A stretch of DNA of 64,000 nucleotides. Source: Byssothecium circinans (taxonomy: Eukaryota; Ascomycota; Dothideomycetes; Pleosporales; Massarinaceae). Each line of letters starts with the position of its first letter. The stretch's first letter is position 1. The notes under the pieces were generated by a model, which had not been told where the DNA came from, did no database searches, and saw only the letters and a list, made by a program, of their open reading frames with translations. Made by a program: the position numbers and the translations under genes. The stretch lies in assembly GCA_010015675.1 (NCBI GenBank), contig ML976992.1, forward strand, positions 884,491-948,490. The letters run 5' to 3'. This document shows positions 12,655 through 24,784 of this stretch, one piece after another.

Positions 12655-13229
12655 GGTGAGCAAGAGGGGAAAGTCGGGTGGGGTGGCGGTGGTGGGACGT
12701 AGAGAGTGGAAGAAACTTTGAGGTCACGGAAAGCTTTTCAAACAGCAAACTAAACCGTGTGAAAGAATAAAGAAGAGGAGCAGAGGCATAAAAGCAATAC
12801 AAGATCAAGTTCAGAAAGTATGGAGAAGCCCAAACTACTTTTTCCTTTTCGAGCCCTTCGGTCCCTCGACCTATCGATAAGGACGCATTTCTCATCCCAT
12901 TTCCGCCACTTTCCCGATACCGCACCGCATACACCTTCCACGCTTACATAAACACCACGTGCCCCCGCAAAGGCCCCTGAGTACGGTAAAATATGCAAGT
13001 AATGGCTCCGTTCCGAACAGACCCTTGGCCGCATCACACTTCATCAACAGTTAATTTATCGTACACCGTAGATTGCGGCTCTATTTAGCCTGGGTCACTA
13101 GTACAGTAACGACAACATGTCCTCCTCCAGACCTCTGTCAACGTCAGACACTGCCACGATTTCTCTTCTGTTCTGTGAGGTACTTCTAATGCGTCGGATC
13201 CTCCGCTTGGGGGAATGTAGTCGTCCAGC
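12655..13229. promoter_or_regulatory. Divergent promoter region, NAR1 / GT25 glycosyltransferase
   Basis: 575 bp separate the two oppositely oriented start codons, so both promoters and leaders must lie here. No specific factor site or TATA element could be assigned. Confidence 0.55.
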
Positions 13230-14779
13230 ATGCGGCGCATCTCCATCGATACCCTTGGGCTGATGAGTCCGAGAGGCAATGGTTCCATCTTCCCGGCTAC
13301 CAAGAGGAGGAGAGCTGGTTGGGTGTCTTCGCGACCAAGATTCTTGACGACTTGTTTGTTCTTTGCGGTGCTTTACTGCTGGTTGAGGTATGGGGGGAAA
13401 GAGGTAGTGATTCCGGCGGACAGCTTTGCGTTTGTAGAGGATGAGAGTTTGAAAGATATCTTGAATACGACGCTCGGTGTACGTCCGCAGTCTCTGGTCA
13501 CTTTATAGGGGAAAGAGTTTCGGAAGTTTTATGATATAGCCCAAAGAGGACTCAAGGAAAAAACATGCGGAAGAGGAAAGCTGACTGCCTCAAGTTCCAA
13601 AAAATCCTCGTCCTAAACCTCCCCTTCCGAACAGACCGTCGAGACGCAATGACCCTCTCAGCAGCAACCTCCAACATAGCCCTCTCCTTCATCCCCGGCG
13701 TAACCGGCGACTCGATCAAATCCTCCGCCTACCCACCCCCAGCCGAGAACCAGAAACTCCAAGCCGGCATCCGAGGAAGTTGGCGCACGCACATGAACGC
13801 CCTGCAACAAGTCATTGAACAGAACCTCACTACCGCCCTGATTACAGAAGATGATGTAGACTGGGACATCCGCATACGGCAGAACCTCCAACGCTTCGCC
13901 CTCGCATCGAGATTCCTGACCAAGGAGAAAGACAGTAAAAGGAATTTAGACACCGAGTTCCCCATAGAAAACAAACACAACCCCGAAACGCCAGACACAG
14001 GCTTCCACATCTTAAACACCCCCTCCATAACCCCAAACCTCCCCTCCCTCCCGCTCTCCGCAATCTACAAACCCACCACCCACCAAACCCCTACCTCCTC
14101 GACCTCCCCCTACGGCAACCCCTCCAACTGGGACATCCTCTGGCTCGGCCACTGCGGCGCCAACTTCCCCCGCCCCCTATCCCCCAACACCCCCAAGAAC
14201 CCCCCCACCACCACCCCCGCAAACATAATCCTCACGCACCCCAACGACGCCACAGTCCCCACAACCCACCACCTAAAAGCGCACCCCTTCCAAGGCACCC
14301 TCGACGCCCTCGCCCTCGCCTACCCCCCGCATACCCGCGTCTTCCACCGCGCAACAGGCGGCACCCTGTGCACCGTCGCCTACGCCGTCTCCCAGCGCGG
14401 CGCCCGCCGCCTGCTGCACCAGTTCGGCGTCCAGGGCTGGAACGGCATCTTCGACAGCGAGATGGGGCGGTGGTGCGCGGGCGACGATCCCGATATGGGG
14501 TCTAGTTCCCCTTCCGCTCCTCCTCCTCCGCCTACCGCCGCTACGGGAGCGAATGAGCGTAGGGAGATGGAGAGGGTGTGTCTTACCACCCAACCGCCTA
14601 TCTTCGCGCACCATCATCCCATGGAGGGCGAGAGCGATATCGGCGGCTTGGGCGGCGGGTATGCGAGGAAACATGAGACGAAGTATTTGAGGCTTAGTGT
14701 TAGGATGAATTTGGAGGGGATTGTGCAGGGGGTGGTGGGCGGGAGGGGAAGGGGGTTGGTGGATCAGTGGCCTGATTAG
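13230..14779 (+). CDS. Type II membrane glycosyltransferase, GT25-like
   Basis: Two exons, 13230-13478 and 13595-14779, with a 116-nt intron, give about 477 aa. The N-terminus has a short basic cytoplasmic tail then a hydrophobic segment (FLTTCLFFAVLYCWL, about residues 38-52), the layout of a Golgi/ER signal-anchor enzyme. After the splice the family start motif appears as FQKILVLNLPFRTDRRDAM. A likely metal/nucleotide-sugar site follows in ITEDDVDWD. The exon join was fixed by matching TLG to FQKI, as in other fungal GT25-like proteins; intermediate acceptors would break the frame. A Pro/Thr-rich stretch (about 14020-14280) uses almost only C-ending codons. The donor sugar and acceptor cannot be read from sequence. 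Confidence 0.82.
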
Positions 14780-15186
14780 GGAGGGTTGGTTGGTGTGCGG
14801 TTCCTGGGAGGGGGGCAGGTCGGTAGGGAGGGTTGAGGAAGGTCTTGGTCTTGGTCTGGTTATTGGGCTGGAAGTACTCCCGCATGTGGTATGATAGAGA
14901 TGGGGATCTATCTCATCTTGTCGCAAGGACCAGAGAGCTTCAATGGCATGGCCTTGGAGCGAAGGATAAGTTCTAAATGTGGGGAATAATTGGAGGAAAA
15001 GTCACATCCGCTTCTACTATCTTTTGTACTCCGACATGTTCGCACGTTAACACATTAGTCCAACTTGACTCGCTGCCGAAGATGATATTTTCGCACGGAG
15101 CCACCACCACCCATCCATCTACATCGTAGTACGCTAACCGTCCCCAGACCCACCAAAAACATCTTCCCACGCGCTTCTCAGCTACC
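14780..15186. other. Convergent 3' interval, GT25 / ARP3
   Basis: 407 bp between two convergent stop codons. It should hold both 3' UTRs. No gene or repeat of note seen. Confidence 0.5.
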
Positions 15187-16731
15187 CTATGTACTGCCCG
15201 GGCCACCCAGCAGCGCGAATCTCCGGACAATGCTGGGACCAATCTCATCGTACTCTGCCTTGGTGTGGCAGTAACTCCTAAACTCGGGTGTCTGGCCCAG
15301 CAAACTCCCTCCAAACCACGGACCGTGCCTTTGCCTCTTGTGCGTGATGACCTGAACGTCCAAACCGCCAGACTTTGCGCCTCCACTTCGTGCTTCTGAG
15401 GCTTTGATCCTAGCGTCTACCAGATGTCGAATATCGCGCTGTAGACGTCGTCCAAAGTCCTTGTATAGCGTTGAACCACCTGATAGCACTATGTTCTTGT
15501 ATAGTCCCCTACGCACATCGATGGGCGAGGTTTGGATGACGGTGTCGACGATATTGGGAAGGGGTGTCAGGAAGTCTGAGGAATAGATTTCGGGGTTGAA
15601 GAAGATCTCGGGCGCAAGGAACCTTTCGTAGCCGACATCGACCTGCACTGACTTGCCGTTCGGATAGTTGACGGTGTGCTTGCGGAATCGGTCGTCTGCC
15701 TCTCGGTCGAAGCGTGAGAACTCTTTTACGATGTCGGGTGACACGTAGCAGTATTCCTCCTTGATGCGCTCGGCGGTCGCGAGCGAAGAGTCAGGCTCGC
15801 CACGGTCGCGGAGCAGCGATTGTACAAAGTTGGTAATGTCGCGACCGGCGATGGGGACGCTCTTGATAGAGGAACCGATGACGTAGCCTTCAGCGACGGG
15901 GATGACGTGGGTGACTCCGGCACCAGAGTCAATGACCGTACCGGTGAGCGAGCGGTCGTGGACTTTGGAGCTGGTCCAGGAGGCGGCCAAGGCGAGGACG
16001 GCTTGTACGGCGATGTAGAGACCCGCGCAGTTGAAGGATTCGAACATGATTTCGGCAGTGTTCTCGCGGTTCTCGGGGGGGTTGAGCGGCTAGGAATGTT
16101 AGTTCAATGCATCCTGTGAGGGTTTGAATAATCTTACAGGCTCAGTGAGCAAAAAGTAATGGTCCTCTGGTTCCACTCGCAAGTATTTGAATATCGAGTT
16201 TGACCAGAAGCGTTCCATGAGATCCTAACAGCATCAGCATTGAAGTCTGTATTCTCCATAGCAGCTCCCATACCCAGTTGTCTACCTGACCGTGTCGAAT
16301 GGGGTAGTGGACGCCATAACCGGGCCCCGCCGATGCGGACAGGGCTTCATCGCCAATGAAGAAGTCAAGGTCCTCCGTCCCTCGCTTTCCATGTAGATGA
16401 CCACCAGGCCCAGCGCCGCCGGTCAAAAAGGAGGGTTTGTTCGCAACTGCTGGTCGCCCTGAGCCGGAGCCACCAGCACCGCCGGCTGCGCTCTTCGTGG
16501 ATATTGCGGTGGGGAAGACGAAGGAGGGGGAGTCATTGCCGGCGAAACCTGTGAGGCACTTCGGTTACTATGCGTCATATAGAAAAAGTCGGGATGAGTG
16601 GCATACCAAGCTTCGAGTAGCCCGTACCGCTGCAGCGAGGTCAGTACACAATTGCGATATTGCGATACAGATGGTGCAGGCTGCAAGAGAGCTTACTTGT
16701 CCATGACAACGGCGGGGGTTTGGTTCGCCAT
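15187..16731 (-). CDS. ARP3: Actin-related protein 3 (Arp2/3 complex)
   Basis: Five exons on the minus strand: 16731-16697, 16629-16607, 16548-16274, 16224-16138 and 16089-15187, about 440 aa, the normal Arp3 length. Arp3 pairs with Arp2 to nucleate branched actin at endocytic patches and hyphal tips. Visible landmarks are [11 protein letters not shown] joined to the actin-fold [12 protein letters not shown] (nucleotide loop), [46 protein letters not shown] (second phosphate loop) and [16 protein letters not shown]. Exon 2 is only 23 nt and encodes the GTGYSKL segment, so gene finders may skip it. Introns are 67, 58, 49 and 48 nt. Every exon joins in phase. Identification is firm. Confidence 0.95.
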
Positions 16732-17596
16732 GTTTGCTGCAGGTTCCCGAGATGTGCGGGAGCAAAGAGAAGCTTCAAGAGCCCGCTAGTAGACAGCGTG
16801 GGTAAGGGAGAGGTGAATTGGGTGGTGGTGGAGTCGTCAGGGTGGGATGGCTGGTGGATGTGGGCAATGGCAATTGGCGGGGGCCGAGCTGGGATAGGTT
16901 CCGCTCCGCTGGCGATGTCTTGGCGCGGCGGGTAGAGGGAGGAGAGGTGGATCTCTTTTCCTCTTTCATTCGTAGACGAGTCACGACTCTCACCACCTAC
17001 ATCTGCACTGCTATCAGACATACCAATAGACCGTATGTGGTGTTTTCTGGTTGACCCAATGCTGCTTCCTCCTTCATCCCGACTCAAAGCGTAGCGTGAC
17101 CCACTCGTCACTGCCCCTCTAGGTATACAGTATCTTGTATCATGCTGGGAAGGAGCGGTCGCCCTTGACTCTTCCACTTCGCTGCGTAACACCCTTCACT
17201 AACCTACACGACCCTAAAGGCCCGCTCACCGCCCGCCACTCTCCCGCCGCTCATTGATTCATCAACGCTCTAGGACACAAGAGTCCGGTGTCGCCCACAT
17301 TCCATTCTTTTCTCATTTCTTCATTGCGTCTCTTTCCTCTCACCTCATCTCGTCTCAAGCGCTTCTCTCAATTTCGACTTACCTTTTCCTCTTGGCCCGC
17401 CGTTCCACCTAAGAAACGGGCTCGTGAATCCTTCCAACCTTGTCCTGCTCGTCGACTGTCTTTTCCGCTCGCGTCAACCTCGACCCAAGCTCTTGAGCTT
17501 GTGCATCCGCCCTCACCACTCCCCCACGCCAACGTGGACGGATTTCGTCCCCAATTTCGCAGGCTGCGTCGACGCTTCTCCGGCACGACTAGAAGC
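16732..17596. promoter_or_regulatory. Divergent promoter region, ARP3 / taspase-like gene
   Basis: 865 bp separate the two start codons. The taspase side (about 17200-17590) is strongly C/T-rich, as in many fungal leaders. ORFs in this span are compositional. Confidence 0.5.
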
Positions 17597-19510
17597 ATGG
17601 CGGCATCTACTGCGCAGCAGGAAGTCGTTGACCATGGCACAGCGCCTCTTGAACCGCCAACTCGCAAGGCAACGCGAAGTCCGCACCGAACCGATATCTG
17701 CTCCATCTTCGTACACGCTGGAGCGGGCTATCACAGTCTTGCAAACGAGCGGATTCATCTGGATGCATGCGGCGAGTAAGCAAACTTGACTCCACCAAAC
17801 CGGACATGCAAACCTGACTGCAGAATTCTAGTGCTGCTACAGTTGCCATGTTAGTCTTGCGAAACGGGGGTTCGGCGTTAGATGCCGCTGAGATGGCCGT
17901 CAAGGTCCTAGAAGACCGAGAAATCACGAATGCAGGATACGGCAGCAATCTCGCCATGGATGGTGTTGTGGAGTGCGACGCTTCCATCGTCGACCACCAC
18001 GGTCGCAGCGGGGCGGTGGGAGCAGTATTCAGTATGTCCTTCATGGCCCAACCTCGGCAGGATGCTAACCATCTATGACAGAGATTAGGAACCCTGTCTC
18101 TTTGGCTCGCTTGGTCCTCAACCAGACAATGGAGTCGCTCACCCTTCGGCGCGTTCCTCCTAACCTTCTCGTCGGCCAAGGAGCGTTGGACTTTGCCCGG
18201 GAGATGGGTGTCCTCGAATGTCCATATGATGCAGTCGTCTCTCCCGCTGCACGAGAGAGGTGGGCCCGTTGGAGGGCTGATCTGAAAGGAGCCGAGCGCA
18301 AAGCGAGGAAGGCTGGTCAACACCCATCTCGCTGGATGGTTGGGGAGGTCTTCTCATTAGCAGAGGAGGCGGAGTCAGCACGCATACGGCGCGAGCATAC
18401 GACAAATATGCTGCAAAACTATCAAGCCGCGCGCCAGTCAGTCTCCTCGGTACCTTCTGAGTCTGACTTCTCAAGTACCTCTGGGCTGCAATCCGACGTC
18501 TCCATGCAGAGTTCTGGGACTGAGGAACGCGTCATGACGCCCGACTCTGGAAGTTCTGACCAGGAGCTGGCCATCTCCAGGCCCCAAACCATTGAAGAGT
18601 CTTCTCGCAGTGCCTTCATCAACAGCACACAGAACGTACCCACAATCAGCCAGTTTCAAGATACACAGAGTATACGCACCAACGGCGTTGTCAGCATAGC
18701 GGAAAATGGCACGTTTCTTACTCCTACCCGCTGCTCGACTTCCATTCGTAGGTCATGGGACGGTTCAGGGCATGATTCAGATTCAGCTTCTAGTGCGACA
18801 ACTACGAAGCCAGTTGAACCTGACATGCTTCGCAGGTCCCTTGATATGGAAGAAGATCTCGTCACTGATACCGTTGGGGCCATTGCTATCGACGGATGGG
18901 GCAATATTGCATGCGCCGCGTCATCTGGAGGCATCGGCATGAAACATCGGGGCCGAGTGGGACCTGCAGCTCTTGTAGGCGTGGGTGCGGCTATTGTTCC
19001 CGTTGACCCAGATGATCCGGAAGAAATTTGTGTTGGCACCGTTACCAGCGGGACCGGAGAACATATGGCTACGACCATGGCTGCTACCATTTGTGCGGAG
19101 AGGCTGTACCAGAGCGTCAGGAAAGGGAAAGGTGGGGAATATGTCGATGCGACTGAAGACGAGGCACTCCGATCGGTGATTGAAAAGGAATTCATGGGTA
19201 AGTTGGACAGCCATGTATCAAGGTCTCAACTGACACGATTGCAGGTCACCCAAGCGTGAAGTACAGCAACTCCGCAGGCGCCATCGGTATTCTCGCGATC
19301 AAAAAGACGAAACAAGGCGTCATGCTGTATTTCGGCCACAATACCGATTCGTTCGCCATGGCCTCTATGCACTCGGACGAAGAAGGTCCAATGTGCGCCA
19401 TGTCGCGTAGTAACGGTAATGGCCAGATCGCCCAAGGCGGCCGTTTGATGCGATATCAGCGCAAGAAGAAGACCAAGACGTCTGCCCATGCACGCCAACC
19501 TTTTGCCTAA
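17597..19510 (+). CDS. Taspase-like threonine aspartase (Ntn hydrolase, asparaginase-2 family)
   Basis: Four exons, 17597-17775, 17832-18031, 18082-19197 and 19245-19510, give about 586 aa. The asparaginase-2/taspase fold starts at IFVHAGAGYHS and continues through NGGSALDAAEMAVKVLED and NAGYGSNLAMDGVVECDA. The autocleavage site and catalytic nucleophile lie in VTDTVGAIAIDGWGN: cleavage before the Thr of DTVGA would free the active N-terminal threonine of the beta subunit. The substrate-binding loop SSGGIGMKHRGRVG and TSGTGEH follow. Between the alpha-subunit core and the nucleophile is a long Ser/Thr-rich insert (about residues 240-380), typical of taspase rather than plain asparaginase. The first intron has two nearby AG acceptors; only the second (17831) keeps the family sequence. 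Taspase 1 cleaves nuclear proteins after Asp in animals; the fungal substrate is unknown. Confidence 0.88.
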
Positions 19511-20389
19511 TCGGCCGGCAACCCCAGAGATTCTCAGTATCCTTTCCCTGTACAGCTTCTCCGTTACAACACCTAATACGCCTTTCCCTTCACTCTGCAC
19601 CTAGCGTAGACGGTTCGACCGGCACTACACTTTCCTTTCTTCCACTTCAACCTAATGTCAAGCCACCGATGGCTGTGTGAGATGCAACCTTGCGTTGCGC
19701 AGAAGACGGTACTTGCCATCGTCGAGCAAGCGTCATCTGGTTTTGTATGCCAGGATGCACAGCCTCTCTGTTTTTAATCTTCCCTTGTCTCCATACGTGA
19801 GCATTTACTGGAGTTTTATACCAGCGGCGGTCTGGGGTTTACCACCTGTTCTCATGGCATCCAAAAGCGGCATTTGTAACTGTGCTCCATAGCGAGCACT
19901 AACTGCGTCCACCCAGCGAGGCGTTGTGGCGATTGGTAAAAGCAATGTGAGGTTTAGCAGTAGTACATTGAAGCATTCACCCAAACATGTTGTCCAATTT
20001 TTGATGCTGTAAAGATGCCGCCAGCCAGAATGGTTAACGCTAACACTGTCAGCTTGAGGCTGTTCTCCGCGGGTGCAAATATGTCATGGATGCCCGGCCC
20101 ACATGTCAGTCTAGTGCAGCACTCAAGCTTGCACATGTGAGGTGCAAACGCGATCATGTGACAGCGTACTAGCGTATACTAAAGTGCACGGACTGCAACG
20201 CTAACAGCGGCCGCATTCAAGCGTTCAAATGTTCACTGACTTGAGCTCACATCATTCACTTGCCAAGGTATTTTAATCTCAAGTACATACGAACACACCT
20301 TCTTGGTGGGGCGCTTCTTGCTGACTATGCAACCTCTCTATCGGTAACGTCAACCTAGGGCTCGCAAAGAGCCTCAACTTTGAACCACC
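19511..20389. other. Intergenic interval, taspase-like gene to TFB4
   Basis: 879 bp with no supported gene. It contains the 3' UTR of the protease gene and the promoter and leader of TFB4. A TTCGACCGG segment near 19614 resembles part of a tRNA B box, but no cloverleaf could be built around it. Confidence 0.45.
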
Positions 20390-21616
20390 ATGAACGACAT
20401 TGATGGCACAGATCGTCATACAAAGACAGACGAGAGTATGAGATCATTGTACCAAAGCCAAAGACTATACAGCTGACATGTACTACAGGACCTCCGCCGT
20501 CGCTTCTCACGGTCGTCCTGGACACGAATCCCCACGCCTGGGCGCATCTCTCCGACACCCTCCCGCTCTCCCAAGCTCTCGCCAACATCCTCGTCTTCAT
20601 CAACGCCCACCTTGCCTCGGGGAACGCGAACTGTGTCGCCGTAATAGCCTCACATTTGCACAAAGCATGTTTTCTCTACCCAACGCCGACCCCCGCGGTG
20701 CCGCAAACCAACGGCGATGTGGAAATGAATGGCACGACCGATGACGCTGCGTCGCGCGTCCCCGACAATGCGAACAAATACCGTCCGTTCTCGACGGTCG
20801 AGACCGCTATAGTCCACAACTTTAGGAAACTAATGGAAGAAACAACGGAAGATCAACTCGCGGCAACGCCGACCACGCTTATCGGCGGCGCGCTGTCCCT
20901 CGCCCTCGCCTTCATCAACAAAACCACCCTACTCCACTCCCCAATCACCACCCGCGCGGATGACATGATGGTTCTCGCCGACTCAGATGCTGCCTCGAAG
21001 ACCCAACGTATACCTCTCACATCGCGCGTCCTAATTGTATCCGTCTCCGGCGACCTCGCAAACCAATACATACCCGTCATGAACAGCATCTTTGCAGCGC
21101 AGCGGAAGCGGATACCAATCGATATCTTGAAACTAGCGGGCGACACAGTGTTATTGCAGCAAGCGAGTGATGCGACGGGGGGTGTGTACATGAAGCCTGC
21201 GAGACCGGAGGGACTGCTGCAGTATCTCATGATGGGGTTCTTGCCGGATGGGACAGCGCGAAAATACATGGTTGGGATGGGTGAGGGTGGCGTGGATTTC
21301 AGGGCTGCGTGTTTCTGTCATCGTAAGGTTGTCGATGTGGGGTTTGTGTGTAGTGTGTGCTTGAGCAGTAAGTCCTGCCTATCCCCATGGTGTTCAGGAT
21401 GCGTTCCGTGCTAACATTTAGAAAGTATTCTGCACGGCTAGCCTTCCGGACAACCTCTGCTTGACTTGCGGGTCGTATCTTACGTTGCGGAGCGCACAGT
21501 CGAATGCACCGGCGCTGATCCCGAGGAAAAAGAAAAAGAAGAAGAGGATAGCTGGCACGGAGTCTGGGACGCCTGGGGGAACGCCCGGGGGCTCCAATAC
21601 ACCTGTGCACGTGTGA
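20390..21616 (+). CDS. TFB4: TFIIH subunit Tfb4/p34
   Basis: Three exons, 20390-20435, 20489-21367 and 21426-21616, give about 371 aa. Tfb4 (human p34/GTF2H3) is a core TFIIH subunit in transcription initiation and nucleotide excision repair and contacts Ssl1/p44. The vWA-like domain begins SLLTVVLDTNPHAWAHL and contains ILVFINAHLASGNANCVAVI, VSGDLANQYIPVMNSIF, IPIDILKLAGD and SDATGGVYMKP. The C-terminal C4 zinc region appears as VDVGFVCSVCLSIFC followed by CLTCGSYL. The last acceptor is the AAAG at 21425; the more obvious TTTAG four bases upstream would shift the frame and lose the zinc cysteines. The tail is a Lys-rich run then GTPGGTPGG. Identification is firm. Confidence 0.93.
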
Positions 21617-22158
21617 TTAACACACCGGAATCCTTAGAGGCGAACTCTGGAATTGGAAAATACGGTGGGGATAGGATGTTAGTTCAGGCGTTTCTGCATT
21701 ACTAGGCGTTTTGGTCCGAGTTCATATGATATACCATAGCGAGCATAGTAAACCAAAGAACTAGACGTTTACGATAGCATCATCAAATGCTTCGTGCAAG
21801 TCACCTGGAATAGGTACACGAAATGCATCCGTACAATAGCCGCTCAAGCCGGGGAGACGCGTTACACAAGCCGCCGAGGTCCAATCACCCCTTGCGGCAT
21901 GGCCGGGATTGTCATAGTTCGCTAAGTGTTACCCCAAACGAATCCGCATCCTCGGTCTTTTGGAGATTCCCCGCCCTCGCACATATGTAAGCTGAGTCTG
22001 AGCTTACTCCCCTGCATATATACTATCAGTCGTCTTTCCTCACGCGATACTTTTCTCTTTCCCTCATCTTCCTTTCCGCTCCGTCCTCTCTATTTGGTTG
22101 ATAGAACGAGGAAAGACGAGGACGAAGACGAGGACGAAGTGAATTAGAATACTTAGGT
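21617..22158. other. Intergenic interval, TFB4 to monooxygenase
   Basis: 542 bp with no supported gene. The last 50 bases before the monooxygenase ATG carry a purine-rich GACGAG/GACGAA repeat (about 22104-22138) in what is probably the leader. Confidence 0.45.
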
Positions 22159-24215
22159 ATGGCACTGTCGAAGTCGAAGTCGAAGTCGAAGTCGAAGGAA
22201 ACGATTCGGAGGGTCAATGGGTACGATCATGACGCGTATACGTATTATCCGGTACTGATTGTGGGGGCGGGAGCGTCGGGGATTGCGATGGCGTGTCGGT
22301 TGAAGGAAGAGCTTGGGTTTGATCAGTTTAGGGTGTTTGACCGGCAGGGGGGCATTGGGGGGACTTGGTGGATTAACAGGTATCCTGGTGTTGCTTGGTG
22401 AGGTCTTCCTCTCCCTACCCTATCGTCTTTCAAAACGCACCACTTCGCTCGAGTCAATGATAGCTGATTTCAAGTTTCTAGTGACATCCCCGCAACTCTG
22501 TACAGCTTCAGCTTCGCGCAGAATCCAAACTGGTCCTCCTTTCACCCTCCCGGCCGCGAAATCGTCCAGTACTACCACGACGTGTGCAAGTCGTACAAGA
22601 TCACGGATAAATTCGAGCTCAACACCGACGTCACGCAATGCACATGGCTCGAATCGGAGAAAGTATGGGAAGTCAAGTTGCGCCGCATGGTCGCTGGCAT
22701 GGGCGACCTAAGCTCCAAAGACCGGCTCAAAATCGTCAGGGAGAAGGGCGAGGCGGCGGTATATACAGAGATGGAGACTGTTCGAGCGAAAGTGGTGATT
22801 AGTGGTGTAGGTGCATTGGTAGAGCCTCGGGGGTGGCCGGATGAGATAAAAGGGATCGAACAGTTCAGAGGAAAGATGTTCCATTCTGGACGATGGGACG
22901 AGAGTGTAGATTTCACGGATAAGAATGTGGTCGTGATAGGAACGGGATGTTCGTCTGCGCAGCTCGTTCCTCGACTCCCGCACGCGCCGTACAACGCAAA
23001 GTCAGTCACGCAACTCATGCGCTCACCTCCTTGGGTCGCACCGTCCAGCGTGCCTCCCGGCGGTGACGAATGGTGGGGAAAAAACGCGCCAACGATCCTG
23101 CGCGTCCCTGGCCTCCTACAATTTCTCCGCTTCTACATCTTCGCAAATGCAGAACTCACCTTTTTCCGCATGTTTCCGAATACGCCGTACGCGGAGAAGC
23201 ACAGGAAGATCTATGAAGGCCAGATGCTGGAACGTATGAAGAGGATCGTGCCTGAGAAGTACCATGAGATACTCACACCAAACTACGGCATCGGGTGCAA
23301 GAGGCGGATTTTCGATAAGATATGGTATGAGGGTCTGAATGATCCAAAGATCGAACTCACGACACAGCCCCTGGCACGAGTAACAGAGAACAGCGTCGTC
23401 GTCGGCCCCGGCGTCGTTTACCCACCCAGCGCCCACCCAGAAGCCCCCGAAAGAGAAATCCCCGCAGACATCATCGTTCTCGCCAACGGCTTCGACACAA
23501 CGCGCTGGCTGCACCCGCTGCGTGTCGCCGGCATCTCCGGCGCAGACCTCGTCGAAACCATGGAAGCACGCGGTGGCGGACAGGCCTATCAGGGGACGGC
23601 CATGGACGGCTTCCCTAACTTCTTCATGCTGTTTGGGCCGAATACGGCGACGGGGCATACGTCGGTCGTCATGGCGGCGGAGAATATGGTGGAATATAGC
23701 TTGAAGTTTATCAAATTATTGCTCGAGGGCGATGCGGAGAGTGTGGATGTTAAGAAGGAGGCTGAGGTGGGGTTCACGAGGGAGATTCAGGGGGCGCTGA
23801 AGGAGACGGTTTGGATGAGTGGGTGTAGGAGTTGGTATTTTACCGAGGATGGGTGGAATAGCACGACGTATCCGTAAGTTTCCTTTCCCCCTTGTCCCCT
23901 TGGCTGGTCATTGTACTGATGAGGAAACGAAGATACTCGCAGATTGACTTCTGGCGCCGCTGCACGTTCCCCGTCTGGAGTGATTGGAACATCGCGTATA
24001 CGAAACAGGGCATCTCTCGTATGCAGAGGAAGAGAGCTCTTCGTGTTCTGTCGTTCATTCTGGCGGTTGTGGGGATTTATAGGGCAAGGCGGAATGGGGT
24101 AAGGCTTGCTGATGTTTGGAGACAGATTCGACAGCTTCTGATAAGTGTTTTGGGGTATTCGAGGTTCCTTGCGGCGTTTGCGAGGATGAAGGCCGTAGAG
24201 TGGTTGAAGGTGTAG
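22159..24215 (+). CDS. Flavin-containing (Baeyer-Villiger type) monooxygenase
   Basis: Three exons, 22159-22397, 22482-23873 and 23933-24215, give about 637 aa. The FAD Rossmann motif is VLIVGAGASG (G36, G38, G41), followed by GGIGGTWWINRYPGVACD. The BVMO fingerprint FxGxxxHxxxW(P/D) is present as FRGKMFHSGRWD, and the NADPH Rossmann motif as VVVIGTGCSSAQ. The motif FGPNTATGHTS near the C-terminus is common in fungal members. The protein starts with a (SK)n repeat, unusual for the family. A hydrophobic stretch in the last exon (VLSFILAVVGIYRA) could be membrane-associated. Such enzymes insert oxygen into ketones or oxidise other carbonyl or hydroxyl substrates, often in secondary metabolism or alkane/ketone use; the substrate is not predictable. 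A co-oriented Zn2Cys6 regulator lies 569 bp downstream. Confidence 0.9.
22165..22197 (+). repeat. In-frame TCGAAG repeat encoding (SK)n
   Basis: About five exact TCGAAG hexamers at the start of the monooxygenase CDS encode alternating Ser-Lys (residues ~4-13). A 6-bp unit changes length without a frameshift, so the N-terminal tail may vary between strains. Confidence 0.75.
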
Positions 24216-24784
24216 GGATGAGGATAGGTAGAGAATTCAACTCGTGTGAAGCTAGGTATTGGTAATAACCGCTACAAACTTGGCCCTCATGACCCTCCAT
24301 CCAACTCGCGATGGCTACAACTCTAGATAGGGGTAAGGGGTTGAAGGAGCGGTGCGGAGAGAGGCGTTTGTACGTTTGTCATCGGGAGGATCGTCTTGGC
24401 TATGAATAGATACTATTGCGTGCATATGTAGGTGCACTTGTATCTAGCGATTGTAGATGGATAGATTTGGTGAAGTGAGCAAATCATCTTCTAGATGTTT
24501 TGCAATTGCGATTTCCCTCTACGCCTGCTAGCGTGGCGGTGACCAATCATTTCACCACGCAGCACATATTCTGATGGGCTGCGTTGTCGTGTCGGTGGTT
24601 TGTGGTCACGCGTTGCACCCCGCAAACCACCATGAAGTACCTCCGATCGGGTCTAAGCGCGATCATCGCTGCATAGGGCACTTGGGACACCTCCGACTCC
24701 GCCCATTCCCTCTGGCGTCTCCCCCGCCCTCTGGAGTCGCGAACCACGGTCAAGAGATCCCGCCTGCGAGGGTGAAAGGCAGCC
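24216..24784. other. Intergenic interval, monooxygenase to Zn2Cys6 regulator
   Basis: 569 bp with no supported gene. It contains the monooxygenase 3' UTR and the regulator promoter. Confidence 0.45.

Noticed and set aside
14273..14926. 217-codon minus-strand ORF
   Set aside because: It is antisense to the GT25-like CDS and its composition follows the C-biased codons of that gene.
19605..19625. tRNA B-box-like sequence
   Set aside because: The B-box match is partial and no A box or acceptor stem could be paired around it.
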